Assembly (NCBI GenBank): GCA_902589185.1
Contig: CACIRZ010000006.1
Location: 1-52,444, forward strand
Direction of reading: 5' to 3'
Length of the DNA: 52,444 nucleotides
From: an uncultured SAR116 cluster alpha proteobacterium
Lineage (GTDB): Bacteria; Pseudomonadota; Alphaproteobacteria; Puniceispirillales; Marisalimonadaceae
How positions within the stretch are numbered: position 1 is the stretch's first letter; each line of letters begins with the position of its first letter. Below are positions 44,726 through 52,444 of the stretch, piece by piece. Below the pieces are notes generated by a model. That model was not told the origin of the DNA, did no database searches, and worked only from the letters and a program-made list of their open reading frames with translations. Both the position numbers and the translations under genes were made by a program.

Positions 44726-45808
44726 ATGAAAATTTTATTTGTACAACCATCAATTCCTCTATACAGACTTCCATTCTATAAATCTTTAGCATCTGAGTTT
44801 GGAAAGTTTTTTATAGTTCTCCATAGTGAAGGTGATTTAGGAGAATTAACACCATCTCTTAAATATTCATGGTCTAAGTGTATTGGAAAAGTTATAAAAA
44901 TTGGATTTGGCTTATTGTGGCAAAGAAATCTTACTAATTACAAAATCGAAAAAGACCATATTATAGTTATTTCAGGAAACCCTAGATATGTGTCAAATAT
45001 TTTATTTATATTAAAAGCAAAATTATTTGGTGCTAAAATATTATGGTGGGGGCAATATAGATCTCCAACGTCGAAAAACTGGCGTTTAAAATTACGTTTA
45101 GGATTAATGAAACTTGCCAATGGAATAATATTCTATACTGAAGACGAAGTTAAAAATTACTTAAGTTCAATATTAAGACAAGAAACTCGTCCAATTGTAG
45201 GGCTAAATAATGGTATAGATGTTTCACCAATTAAAAGCTTACGTAAAAAGTATGAGTCAAATTCCAGGTGTCATGAAGTTTTATTTTTGGGAAGATTAAC
45301 AGAAAAAGCTAATTTTCATATTTTACTTAGTGCTATTCAGAATCCTAAAATCAAAGATATTTCTTTAAATGTTATTGGTAATAGTAGTTTTGATCCTTAT
45401 TTGAAACTGGATAAACATAAATTTAACAATGGAGTTAAAGTTAATTATTATGGAAAATTAACAGATGAAAAACAAATTTCAAAAATAGCTAATAGATGTA
45501 GAATTTTTGTTTATCCAGGGTCTGTTGGTTTATCTCTCATACATGCTATGGCCTATGGTTTGCCATGCTTAGTACACTCGGATCCTTTGCAGCACATGCC
45601 AGAAATAGCTGCTTTTAAAGAAGGGGTTACAGGATTAACGTTTCACCGAAATGACTCACAAGATTTATCTATTAAGTTATTTTCAATGATATCAAATACA
45701 AGTCAATTGAATTTAATGTCTAAAGAATGTTTGAATGTTGTGGAAAATGAGTTTAATACAAAAAAGATGAGTGAAAGATTTATTAGATTTATCAAAGAGT
45801 TTATATAA
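44726..45808 (+). CDS. Glycosyltransferase family 4 protein lacking the usual E-x7-E glutamates
   Basis: A 360-residue GT-B fold transferase. MKILFVQPSIPLYRLPFYKS opens the acceptor domain, and VLFLGRLTEKANFHILLSAI opens the donor domain. At the place of the E-x7-E motif it reads YPGSVGLSLIHAMAYGLPCL, with Ser and His where glutamates normally stand. This variant occurs in some bacterial GT4 subfamilies, so it need not mean loss of activity. AAGGAAAA precedes the ATG. The next GT4 gene follows after 3 bases. Confidence 0.85.
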   Translation: MKILFVQPSIPLYRLPFYKSLASEFGKFFIVLHSEGDLGELTPSLKYSWSKCIGKVIKIGFGLLWQRNLTNYKIEKDHIIVISGNPRYVSNILFILKAKLFGAKILWWGQYRSPTSKNWRLKLRLGLMKLANGIIFYTEDEVKNYLSSILRQETRPIVGLNNGIDVSPIKSLRKKYESNSRCHEVLFLGRLTEKANFHILLSAIQNPKIKDISLNVIGNSSFDPYLKLDKHKFNNGVKVNYYGKLTDEKQISKIANRCRIFVYPGSVGLSLIHAMAYGLPCLVHSDPLQHMPEIAAFKEGVTGLTFHRNDSQDLSIKLFSMISNTSQLNLMSKECLNVVENEFNTKKMSERFIRFIKEFI

Positions 45809-45811
45809 GGC

Positions 45812-46936
45812 ATGCATATTTTACAGACAGTCTCATCTACAGATATTTTGTTTTCTGGAATAACCTATTGCGTTAACGAATTATCTCAAGGCTTAAACAT
45901 TCTTGGACAAAATGTAGAAATATTATCCTTATCATCAACCCCAAAAAGCTGGATTAGCTCAAAAAATGAATTTAAATTTAGAAATAATTTTCTAAATATA
46001 CCAATTTTACATAAAGCTGGCTATTCTTCTGAAATGAAAAAATATATATCTGCTAGTAAATGTGATATTATACACGCTCATGGACTTTGGATGTTACCAA
46101 ATATCTATAGAAATTCGAATGCAAAATTTGTAATATCACCTCATGGAATGCTTGCAGAGAATGCCCTTAAATTTTCACCAAAAAAAAAGAAGATCTTTCA
46201 TTCTTTGTTCCAAAAACGTGCTCTAGCTGATACTAAATTATTTTTTGCTTCAGCAGAAAGTGAGTTTGAAGACATTAGAAATTATGGTTTAAACACACCA
46301 ATAGCTCTAATTCCGCATGGGGTTAATATACCAAATATTAAAAAGAAAAAATTTAATAAAAACATAAAAACTGTAGTTTCCGTTGGCCGTTTACACCCCA
46401 AAAAAGGTTTAGACACACTTATAAAAGCATGGTCAAGAATAGAACCAATTTATACTAAATGGGATCTTAAGATTGTAGGTCCTGATGAGTCTGGATTTCA
46501 AAAAGAACTTGAAAAATTAATAAAGAAATTAAATTTAAATAGAGTTACTATTGAACCACCCGTATATGGATTAGAAAGAGACTTGTTATTATCAGGTTGT
46601 GATCTTTTTGTACTTCCCTCAAAGACAGAAAATTTCGCTATGACTGTCGCAGAAAGTCTTGCAGTTGAACTGCCAGTTATTGCAACAAAAGCAACACCTT
46701 GGTCTGGTTTAAAAACTAATCAATGTGGTTGGTGGGTAAAAGATGATGAAATTTCTTTGTTTGAGAAATTAAAAATTGCCTTAAGTCTTCCAGAAAAGGA
46801 ACTTGTTGAAATGGGTCGACGTGGGAAAAAATGGATGAAAAAAGATTTCTCGTGGCGGAGTGCTTGCCAAAAAACACTAGAAGCATATCATTGGTTAGAT
46901 AATAAAGGTAAGATACCTGATCACGTTTATATATAA
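45812..46936 (+). CDS. Glycosyltransferase family 4 protein
   Basis: A 374-residue GT4 enzyme. HAHGLWMLPN and SPHGMLAENALKFSPKKKK mark the N-terminal domain of a common subgroup. VVSVGRLHPKKGLDTLIKAW opens the donor domain, and SKTENFAMTVAESLAVELPV contains the E-x7-E pair. It adds a sugar to the repeat unit in the cytoplasm; the donor may be GDP-mannose or another nucleotide sugar. It begins 3 bases after the previous stop, so the two transferases are coupled. 129 bases of AT-rich spacer follow. Confidence 0.88.
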   Translation: MHILQTVSSTDILFSGITYCVNELSQGLNILGQNVEILSLSSTPKSWISSKNEFKFRNNFLNIPILHKAGYSSEMKKYISASKCDIIHAHGLWMLPNIYRNSNAKFVISPHGMLAENALKFSPKKKKIFHSLFQKRALADTKLFFASAESEFEDIRNYGLNTPIALIPHGVNIPNIKKKKFNKNIKTVVSVGRLHPKKGLDTLIKAWSRIEPIYTKWDLKIVGPDESGFQKELEKLIKKLNLNRVTIEPPVYGLERDLLLSGCDLFVLPSKTENFAMTVAESLAVELPVIATKATPWSGLKTNQCGWWVKDDEISLFEKLKIALSLPEKELVEMGRRGKKWMKKDFSWRSACQKTLEAYHWLDNKGKIPDHVYI

Positions 46937-47065
46937 AAGTTTAAAAATTTTATCCTGAAATTTCTTGAAAGTTGTATTTATATAGTTTTATCATTCATCT
47001 TCGTTACGTCGTTAACAAAACAAGTGTTAGGAATAATATAGTTTTAGTAGGAATAGAACTTTTAG

Positions 47066-47584
47066 ATGTTTAGTAAAATTAGAAGAAGTTTTTTTGCGAT
47101 AACTTGGTTTTGTTTTGCAAGATGGAATCCAAGAGGAACTTTGTTTTTTTGGAGAAGTTTTTTGTTAAAGTTATTTGGGGCTAAAATAGTCGGAAGGGTA
47201 AATGTTTACCCCTCAGCGAAAATATGGGACCCTAAAAATTTAACTATGTACAATGGCTCTTGCATAGATAATGATGTTTTTATCTATAATGTAGCCATGG
47301 TTTCTATCGGCGAACGATCTGTAATTAGCCGTGAAGCAAAATTATGTACTGCAACTCATGATTATAATTTAGATTCTTTTGATCTTAAAACTAAACCAAT
47401 TAATATAATGAATGATGTTTGGATATGCATGGATGTGTTTGTTGCTCCTGGAGTAAATATTGGTTCTTTTGGTGTTGCACTAGCTCGCTCAGTTATTTTA
47501 AATGATATTTTAAATTACGAGGTATTTCTTGGTAATCCTGCAAAATGTGTAAGGATGAGAAAAAAAATAAATAGTCAACTATAA
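47066..47584 (+). CDS. WcaF-type hexapeptide acetyltransferase
   Basis: A 172-residue protein with a left-handed beta-helix of hexapeptide repeats. It begins with the basic hydrophobic segment RSFFAITWFCFARWNPRG and FFWRSFLLKLFGAKIVGRV, typical of putative colanic-acid acetyltransferases. TATHDYNLDSFDLKTKPI holds the catalytic histidine, and VFLGNPAKCVRMRKKI ends the helix. It would O-acetylate a sugar of the polymer using acetyl-CoA. It begins 129 bases after the GT4 gene. Confidence 0.87.
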   Translation: MFSKIRRSFFAITWFCFARWNPRGTLFFWRSFLLKLFGAKIVGRVNVYPSAKIWDPKNLTMYNGSCIDNDVFIYNVAMVSIGERSVISREAKLCTATHDYNLDSFDLKTKPINIMNDVWICMDVFVAPGVNIGSFGVALARSVILNDILNYEVFLGNPAKCVRMRKKINSQL

Positions 47585-47659
47585 AGTGTGCTTTGAGTTT
47601 TAATATCTAAAAACATACTTTAAATAAAATATGTGTTTGATAATACCATTGGTACGAAT

Positions 47660-48562
47660 ATGAAAGAGACAATTTGTGCGATTATATTAACTAAAAATGA
47701 AGATATTCATTTAAGCCGTGTTTTAAGCCAGCTTTCAAAAGTAATGGACAATATTCTTATTATTGACTCAGGATCAACTGACCAAACATATGACATTGCA
47801 AAAAAATATAAGTGTGAATTTATTTTTAATAAGTGGAAGAATCATGCAACACAATTTAATTTTGGAATAAATTATTTAAAAAATAAATATACATGGATAA
47901 TTCGCGTTGATGCTGATGAATATTTTGATGACATAGGAAAACTAGTACAACTAGTCAATAGAATAAAAAATGGAGAATACAAAATAATTAATGGAATATC
48001 ATTTTATAGAAGGATACATTTTTTAGGGTACCGCATTAGACATGGTGGGGTTTTTCCTATAAGTGTTATTAGACTGTTTAGATCTCATTATGGTATGTGT
48101 GAAAATAGGTGGATGGATGAGCATATTGTTGTTTCTGGAAAAATTATTCACGAAGATTTAACAATTATTGATGATAACAAGATGGGTTTTGAATTTTGGC
48201 TTAACAAACACATTGGTTATGCAAAAAGAGAGGCTATAGAAATGTTATTCATTAAATACGATCACACAAATAAACATGAAAAATTTAAAAATAACTTTGA
48301 ATCTTATAAAAAAAGATTAATTAAAGAAAACTACTATAGTAAACTACCATTGTTTTTTCGACCTGTACTTTACTTTTCATATAGATATTTCATCTGTTTA
48401 GGATTTTTAGATGGGAGAATGGGTTTTTTGTATCATTTTTTTCATGCTCTTTGGTATAGACTAGTTGTTGATTTATTTATTTTTCGTGTAGAGTTACTTT
48501 ATAAAAAAAAACAATCTAACATCAAGAAAGTAATAAAAGAAGTTTTAGGAATAGATGCTTGA
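47660..48562 (+). CDS. Glycosyltransferase family 2 protein
   Basis: A 300-residue GT-A transferase. ICAIILTKNEDIHLSRVLSQL starts the fold, followed by DSGSTDQTYDIAKKY and the metal motif DADEYF. The C-terminal third is rich in aromatic and basic residues (LFFRPVLYFSYRYF), suggesting membrane contact as in WaaE/KdtX-like enzymes. I start at ATG 47660 because an upstream in-frame GTG (47633) lacks a ribosome site and homologues start near MKETI. The next GT2 gene overlaps by 8 bases. Confidence 0.87.
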   Translation: MKETICAIILTKNEDIHLSRVLSQLSKVMDNILIIDSGSTDQTYDIAKKYKCEFIFNKWKNHATQFNFGINYLKNKYTWIIRVDADEYFDDIGKLVQLVNRIKNGEYKIINGISFYRRIHFLGYRIRHGGVFPISVIRLFRSHYGMCENRWMDEHIVVSGKIIHEDLTIIDDNKMGFEFWLNKHIGYAKREAIEMLFIKYDHTNKHEKFKNNFESYKKRLIKENYYSKLPLFFRPVLYFSYRYFICLGFLDGRMGFLYHFFHALWYRLVVDLFIFRVELLYKKKQSNIKKVIKEVLGIDA

Positions 48563-49298
48563 TTTAAGCCTTTTAGTTTGCACAAAAAATTCGAGCAACA
48601 GTATAATATCTTGTTTAGAGAGTTCTTTACCTATCTTAAGAGCAAATGCCGAACTCATTTTAGTCGATGGCAGAAGTCAAGATAATACTATTGAGCTTGT
48701 TAAAGATTTTTTGAATAAAAATAATTTTGTCAATTTTAAACTTATCAGTCAATTAAAATCTAATTTGTACGAAGGTTTTAATCTTGCGATCAAAAATGCT
48801 AGTAGAAAAAAACTCTTTTTTTTACACAGTGACGATGTTTTGAAATGTTGTGACACCCTCATTGATGACATACAGTACTGTAATGCAGATGTTGTTTTTT
48901 ATGGTGTAGAAATAAAAGGCAAATTATTTAAAAGAAAATGGCATGTAAAAAGCTTAAGTGGTATTAACATAAGTTCCATGGTTATTCCTCCACATGTAGG
49001 TATTTTAATAAATAAAAAAGTTTATAATGAAGTTGGTGTTTTTCGAACTGATTACAAAATTGCAGCTGATTTTGACTGGATGCTAAGATTATTAAATTTT
49101 AGTAATATATCATTTAGTTTTTCATCTGAGATAATTTATATGATGAATAGTGGTGGTATAAGTAATACTGGTTTTTTTTCAGAAATTGAAAAGTTTAAAG
49201 AAGATGTTAGAGTTCTTAAATCAAATGGTCATAATCTAATTTATTATAAGATTTTTTTGAAAAAAATAACAAAGTTATGGCAATATCAGAAATTATAA
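48555..49298 (+). CDS. Glycosyltransferase family 2 protein
   Basis: A 247-residue GT-A transferase starting LDLSLLVCTKNSSNSIISCL, with DGRSQDNTIELVKDF for donor binding and LHSDDVL as the DxD-like metal motif (SDD). FRTDYKIAADFDWMLRLL is the usual acceptor-side signature of WcaA/EpsE-type family 2 enzymes. It overlaps the preceding GT2 gene by 8 bases, so the two are translated together. A 90-base spacer with a weak hairpin (around 49342-49366) separates it from gmd. Confidence 0.87.
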   Translation: MLDLSLLVCTKNSSNSIISCLESSLPILRANAELILVDGRSQDNTIELVKDFLNKNNFVNFKLISQLKSNLYEGFNLAIKNASRKKLFFLHSDDVLKCCDTLIDDIQYCNADVVFYGVEIKGKLFKRKWHVKSLSGINISSMVIPPHVGILINKKVYNEVGVFRTDYKIAADFDWMLRLLNFSNISFSFSSEIIYMMNSGGISNTGFFSEIEKFKEDVRVLKSNGHNLIYYKIFLKKITKLWQYQKL

Positions 49299-49388
49299 TT
49301 TGCTGTTCATAAAATTTAAAGTTTGATAAAAAAATTAAATATCAAGATTAGAAAGTTTTAATCTGATAAGACTATGGAGATATAAATT

Positions 49389-50507
49389 ATGAAAAGAGCT
49401 TTGATAACAGGTATAACAGGGCAGGATGGTTCATATTTAGCAGAATTTCTCCTCGAAAAAGGTTATCAAGTTCACGGTATCAAACGTCGTGCATCATCTT
49501 TCAATACACAACGTATAGACCATATCTATCAAGATGAACTTCTTCAACAAAACCAATTAAAACTTCATTATGGAGATTTAACAGACTCATCAAATATTAC
49601 TCGTATAATTAGAGATATTGAGCCTGATGAAATTTATAATTTAGGAGCTCAATCACATGTTGCCGTAAGTTTTGAAGCTCCAGAGTATACTGCAGACGTT
49701 GACGCCATAGGTACATTAAGGATTTTGGAAGCAATCCGTTTTTTAGGTTTAGAAAAAAAAACTCGGTTTTATCAGGCATCAACTTCTGAACTTTATGGTT
49801 CAGTTCAAGAGACACCTCAAAAAGAGACAACACCATTTTATCCACGATCACCTTATGCAATTTCAAAACTGTTCTCTTATTGGATTTGTATAAATTACAG
49901 AGAAGCTTATGATATTTTTGCATGTAATGGAATTTTGTTTAATCATGAAAGTCCACGAAGAGGAGAAACATTTGTTACTCGAAAAATCACACGTGGTTTA
50001 GCTAATGTAGCCCTTGGTTTGGAAAAATGTTTGTATATGGGGAATATTAATAGTCTTCGAGATTGGGGTCATGCAAAAGATTATGTAAAAATGCAATGGA
50101 TGATGCTTCAGCAAGAAAATCCAAAGGATTATGTTATTGCTACTGGAAAACAACATTCCGTCCGCGAGTTCATAGTATGGGCGGCAAGTGCTCTGGGTAT
50201 TGATTTAGAGTTTATTGGTAAAGGGGTAAATGAAATTGGAATTGTGTCAGGCATTTCAGGCGATCTTCCTCTCAAGGTCAATGTTGGGCAAAAAATTATT
50301 AGAGTACATCCACGCTATTTTCGTCCCACTGAGGTTAATAGTCTTTTAGGAGATTCAACTAAGGCAAAAAAAGAATTAGGTTGGAAATCTGAAATAACAG
50401 TTCAAGAAATGTGTAAGGAAATGATAGAAGAAGATTATAAAACAGCAAGTCGGTCCTTGTTATTAAAAGAACATAAACTTGATCTACCGAATTCAATAGA
50501 AGATTAA
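49389..50507 (+). CDS. gmd: GDP-mannose 4,6-dehydratase
   Basis: A 372-residue short-chain dehydrogenase/reductase that turns GDP-mannose into GDP-4-keto-6-deoxymannose. [20 protein letters not shown] binds [20 protein letters not shown] and [12 protein letters not shown] contain the catalytic Ser/Thr, Glu and Tyr-x3-Lys. [18 protein letters not shown] is a Gmd hallmark. GGAG precedes the start. Fcl follows after 8 bases, giving the two-step route to GDP-L-fucose. Confidence 0.97.
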   Translation: MKRALITGITGQDGSYLAEFLLEKGYQVHGIKRRASSFNTQRIDHIYQDELLQQNQLKLHYGDLTDSSNITRIIRDIEPDEIYNLGAQSHVAVSFEAPEYTADVDAIGTLRILEAIRFLGLEKKTRFYQASTSELYGSVQETPQKETTPFYPRSPYAISKLFSYWICINYREAYDIFACNGILFNHESPRRGETFVTRKITRGLANVALGLEKCLYMGNINSLRDWGHAKDYVKMQWMMLQQENPKDYVIATGKQHSVREFIVWAASALGIDLEFIGKGVNEIGIVSGISGDLPLKVNVGQKIIRVHPRYFRPTEVNSLLGDSTKAKKELGWKSEITVQEMCKEMIEEDYKTASRSLLLKEHKLDLPNSIED

Positions 50508-50515
50508 GGAGTGTC

Positions 50516-51466
50516 ATGAAAAAAATATTTCTAGCAGGCCATAATGGAATGGTTGGAAGTGCAATTTATAGGTTTCTAAAATTTAGAAAAAACATAAAAA
50601 TAATAACTAGCTTACGATCTGAACTTGATTTATGTAATCAACAAGCAGTAAAAAATTTTATGGAAAATGAACGGCCCGATGAAGTCATTATAGCGGCCGC
50701 TAAAGTTGGAGGAATATATGCAAACAATACATTCCCTGCTGACTTTATCTATGAAAATTTGCAAATACAAAGTAATTTGATACATTGCTCACATTTACAA
50801 AATGTCGAAAAACTTTTGTTTTTAGGATCGTCATGTATTTATCCTAAATATGCAAAACAACCATTAAAAGAAGATGATTTATTAACAGGTTCTCTTGAAG
50901 AGACTAATGAACCTTATGCTATTGCTAAGATTGCTGGTATTAAACTATGTGAAAGCTATAATCGTCAATATGGGCGAGATTATCGTTCTGTTATGCCAGC
51001 AAACTTATATGGCCCTGGTGATAATTATCATATGGAAAACAGTCATGTGATACCTGGATTAATAAGACGTTTTCATGAAGCTAAAGTAAATAGTAGTGAA
51101 ATAGTTAAAGTATGGGGAACAGGAAATCCAAGGAGAGAATTCCTTTATGTTGATGATATGGCTGAAGCAAGCATTTTTATTCATGAATTAGATAAAGGAG
51201 TATTCGAAAAAAATATTAAAAAAATGCAATCACATGTTAACATAGGTACAGGTATAGATGTAACAATTAAAGAATTAGCTCAGACTATTAAACAGGTTAT
51301 AGGATATAAGGGTAGAATTATTTTTGATAAAACAAGACCTGATGGTACCTACAGAAAATTAATGAACATTGATTTAATAAAAAAACTAGGTTGGAAGTCA
51401 AAAACTAAATTAATTGATGGACTAGCTTTAAGTTATGATGATTACTTATCGAGAGCCAATCATTAA
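50516..51466 (+). CDS. fcl: GDP-L-fucose synthase
   Basis: A 316-residue epimerase/reductase (WcaG) that converts the Gmd product to GDP-L-fucose with [22 protein letters not shown] is the cofactor motif. [14 protein letters not shown] and [10 protein letters not shown] supply the catalytic Ser and Tyr-x3-Lys. [19 protein letters not shown] binds substrate. AAGGAG lies just before the ATG. It ends the gmd-fcl pair; 124 bases separate it from the WecA-like gene. Confidence 0.97.
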   Translation: MKKIFLAGHNGMVGSAIYRFLKFRKNIKIITSLRSELDLCNQQAVKNFMENERPDEVIIAAAKVGGIYANNTFPADFIYENLQIQSNLIHCSHLQNVEKLLFLGSSCIYPKYAKQPLKEDDLLTGSLEETNEPYAIAKIAGIKLCESYNRQYGRDYRSVMPANLYGPGDNYHMENSHVIPGLIRRFHEAKVNSSEIVKVWGTGNPRREFLYVDDMAEASIFIHELDKGVFEKNIKKMQSHVNIGTGIDVTIKELAQTIKQVIGYKGRIIFDKTRPDGTYRKLMNIDLIKKLGWKSKTKLIDGLALSYDDYLSRANH

Positions 51467-51536
51467 AAAAAATTTTTAAAAATTCAAATTGTCACTAATT
51501 TTAAAGGGGAAATTATAAATCTTACCTCTTGTCTCT

Positions 51537-51562
51537 ATGATTCATCTTTGGTAATGATTCAT
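51537..51562. repeat. Short direct repeat ATGATTCAT (two copies, 17-base period)
   Basis: ATGATTCAT occurs at 51537-51545 and again at 51554-51562. The second copy lies in a near-palindrome TAATGATTCATTA. The pair is in the spacer before the WecA-like gene and could be a protein-binding site or chance in AT-rich DNA. Confidence 0.3.
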
Positions 51563-51590
51563 TAATCAATACATTTCAGGGCACAATGAC

Positions 51591-52444
51591 TTGATAGATT
51601 TGAACTCAATTTTTGTTTTTTTATTTTCATTTTTTATAACTCTAATATCAATATTATTTCTATTGCCGGTCGCAAGAAAATTAAACATAGTTGATAGCCC
51701 ATCACAACGTAAGACTCATTTTGGGAAGGTTCCTTTAATAGGAGGTTTGTCAATTTTTATAGGTGTCTATGTGTCTGTTTTAGGTATTTTGATTAATGAT
51801 AATATATTTGTAATTTTTATGGTATGTGCGTTTTTCATTTTAATTCTTGGATTAATAGATGACTGTTATCCTCTTTCACCAAAAATTCGTATTTTAATAC
51901 AAACAGTCATAATCTTGATAACTATTGAGTTGACGGAATTAAAATTTGATACTTTGGGTCATTCTTTTGGTTTAAATGCACAAATTAACTTGGGATTTTT
52001 TTCTTATCCTATAACTGTTTTGGGGATGTTGTTGGTTACTAACGCATTTAATTTGATGGATGGCGCAGATGGTGTTGCAGGAATTTTAGTTATCGTATCT
52101 CTTATAGGAATTAACTTGACCGAAATTTTGTCTTTTAATAATAATCTCCATCCTTTAACCTTAGCACTAGTTGGGAGTTTAATTCCATTTTTAAGATTTA
52201 ACCTAGTTAAATCAAAAAATAAAATATTTCTTGGCGATGGTGGTAGTTTGTTTTTAGGATTTACTATAGCTTTTTTATTATTACATGAAACACAAATTAA
52301 TGACGTTATATCACCACCATTTGCTTTATGGATAGTTGCGATTCCAATCTTTGATGCGTGTGCTGTAATTATATATAGATTAAAAATTTCACGTTCATTA
52401 TTTAACCCTGATAGAACTCATTTGCATCATTTTTTACAAAGAGT
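51591..52444 (+). CDS. WecA/MraY-family glycosyl-1-phosphate transferase (partial, runs off the window)
   Basis: 284 codons are visible. The protein is polytopic and shows the family motifs in order: ARKLNIVDSPSQRKTHFGKV after the first helix, IGGLSIFIG, LGLIDDCYPLSPKIR (the DDxxD region), NAFNLMDGADGVAG, FLGDGGSLFLGF and RTHLHHFL. It moves a sugar-1-phosphate, often GlcNAc or QuiNAc/FucNAc, to undecaprenyl phosphate and starts the repeat unit. MraY is less likely because of the RTHLHHFL (HIHH-type) motif and the context. No ATG is usable; TTG at 51591 with AGGG 10 bases upstream is my best start, with TTG at 51600 as alternative. The C-terminus lies beyond the window. Confidence 0.9.
   Translation, partial: MIDLNSIFVFLFSFFITLISILFLLPVARKLNIVDSPSQRKTHFGKVPLIGGLSIFIGVYVSVLGILINDNIFVIFMVCAFFILILGLIDDCYPLSPKIRILIQTVIILITIELTELKFDTLGHSFGLNAQINLGFFSYPITVLGMLLVTNAFNLMDGADGVAGILVIVSLIGINLTEILSFNNNLHPLTLALVGSLIPFLRFNLVKSKNKIFLGDGGSLFLGFTIAFLLLHETQINDVISPPFALWIVAIPIFDACAVIIYRLKISRSLFNPDRTHLHHFLQR

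Noticed and set aside
1-52444. tRNA, rRNA, CRISPR array, insertion sequence, integration site
   Set aside because: I looked on both strands and saw no cloverleaf-like TTCGA contexts in spacers, no regularly spaced repeats of CRISPR size and no transposase or integrase motifs. All spacers are shorter than 300 bases.

Overview
The window reads as chromosomal DNA of an AT-rich, gene-dense marine-type alphaproteobacterium. This is inferred from the gene order sucC-sucD-sucA-sucB-lpdA, the very low G+C, the short spacers, several overlapping gene ends and the gene families present. I cannot place it more precisely (SAR11-, HIMB59- or AEGEAN-169-like lineages are all conceivable). I see no tRNA, rRNA, CRISPR array, transposase, integrase or plasmid or phage module.

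Layout. 0-6.7 kb: TCA-cycle operon (end of sucC, sucD, sucA, sucB/odhB, lpdA). The E2 subunit has an unusual domain order, with the peripheral-subunit-binding domain in front of the lipoyl domain. 6.7-12.9 kb: SMR efflux protein, class II aldolase-like protein, HtpG with a heat-shock-like promoter, an MFS exporter with a VOC protein, and an acyl-CoA dehydrogenase. 13-17.5 kb: four-gene ABC system of the GldA/GldF/GldG plus DUF4340 type. 17.7-26.9 kb: amidase, small membrane-anchored protein, AlaC-like aminotransferase, Wzz-like chain-length protein, gamma-glutamyltranspeptidase, EamA transporter, TcuA-like flavoprotein and a 2-hydroxyacid dehydrogenase. 26.9-31 kb: glycosyltransferases, a methyltransferase-like protein and an O-antigen ligase/polymerase.

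31.2-41.1 kb is a peptidoglycan-recycling neighbourhood. It holds AmpG permease, a signal-less YkuD protein (probable cytoplasmic L,D-carboxypeptidase), a GH84 beta-N-acetylglucosaminidase where NagZ (GH3) would be expected, a PIG-L deacetylase, AnmK (split by a frameshift at a 10-A run), a C-terminally short MurQ, a YkfC-like NlpC/P60 endopeptidase and a T7-lysozyme-like amidase in the role of AmpD. A potassium-dependent-type membrane pyrophosphatase and MmsB are interleaved.

41.1-52.4 kb is a polysaccharide cluster read to the right from a strong extended -10 promoter and a leader carrying a heptamer tandem repeat. ManC, Gmd and Fcl make GDP-mannose and then GDP-L-fucose. A fucosyltransferase-like GT11 protein, two GT4 and two GT2 transferases and a WcaF-type acetyltransferase would build the repeat unit. 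A Wzx-like flippase would export it. A WecA-family initiating transferase runs off the window end. Wzz-like and Wzy/WaaL-like proteins lie outside this cluster at 20.8 and 29.7 kb.

All functions are read from motifs and family resemblance by eye; no database search was run. Where a start codon was ambiguous I used Shine-Dalgarno spacing, and this changed several starts from the longest open frame.
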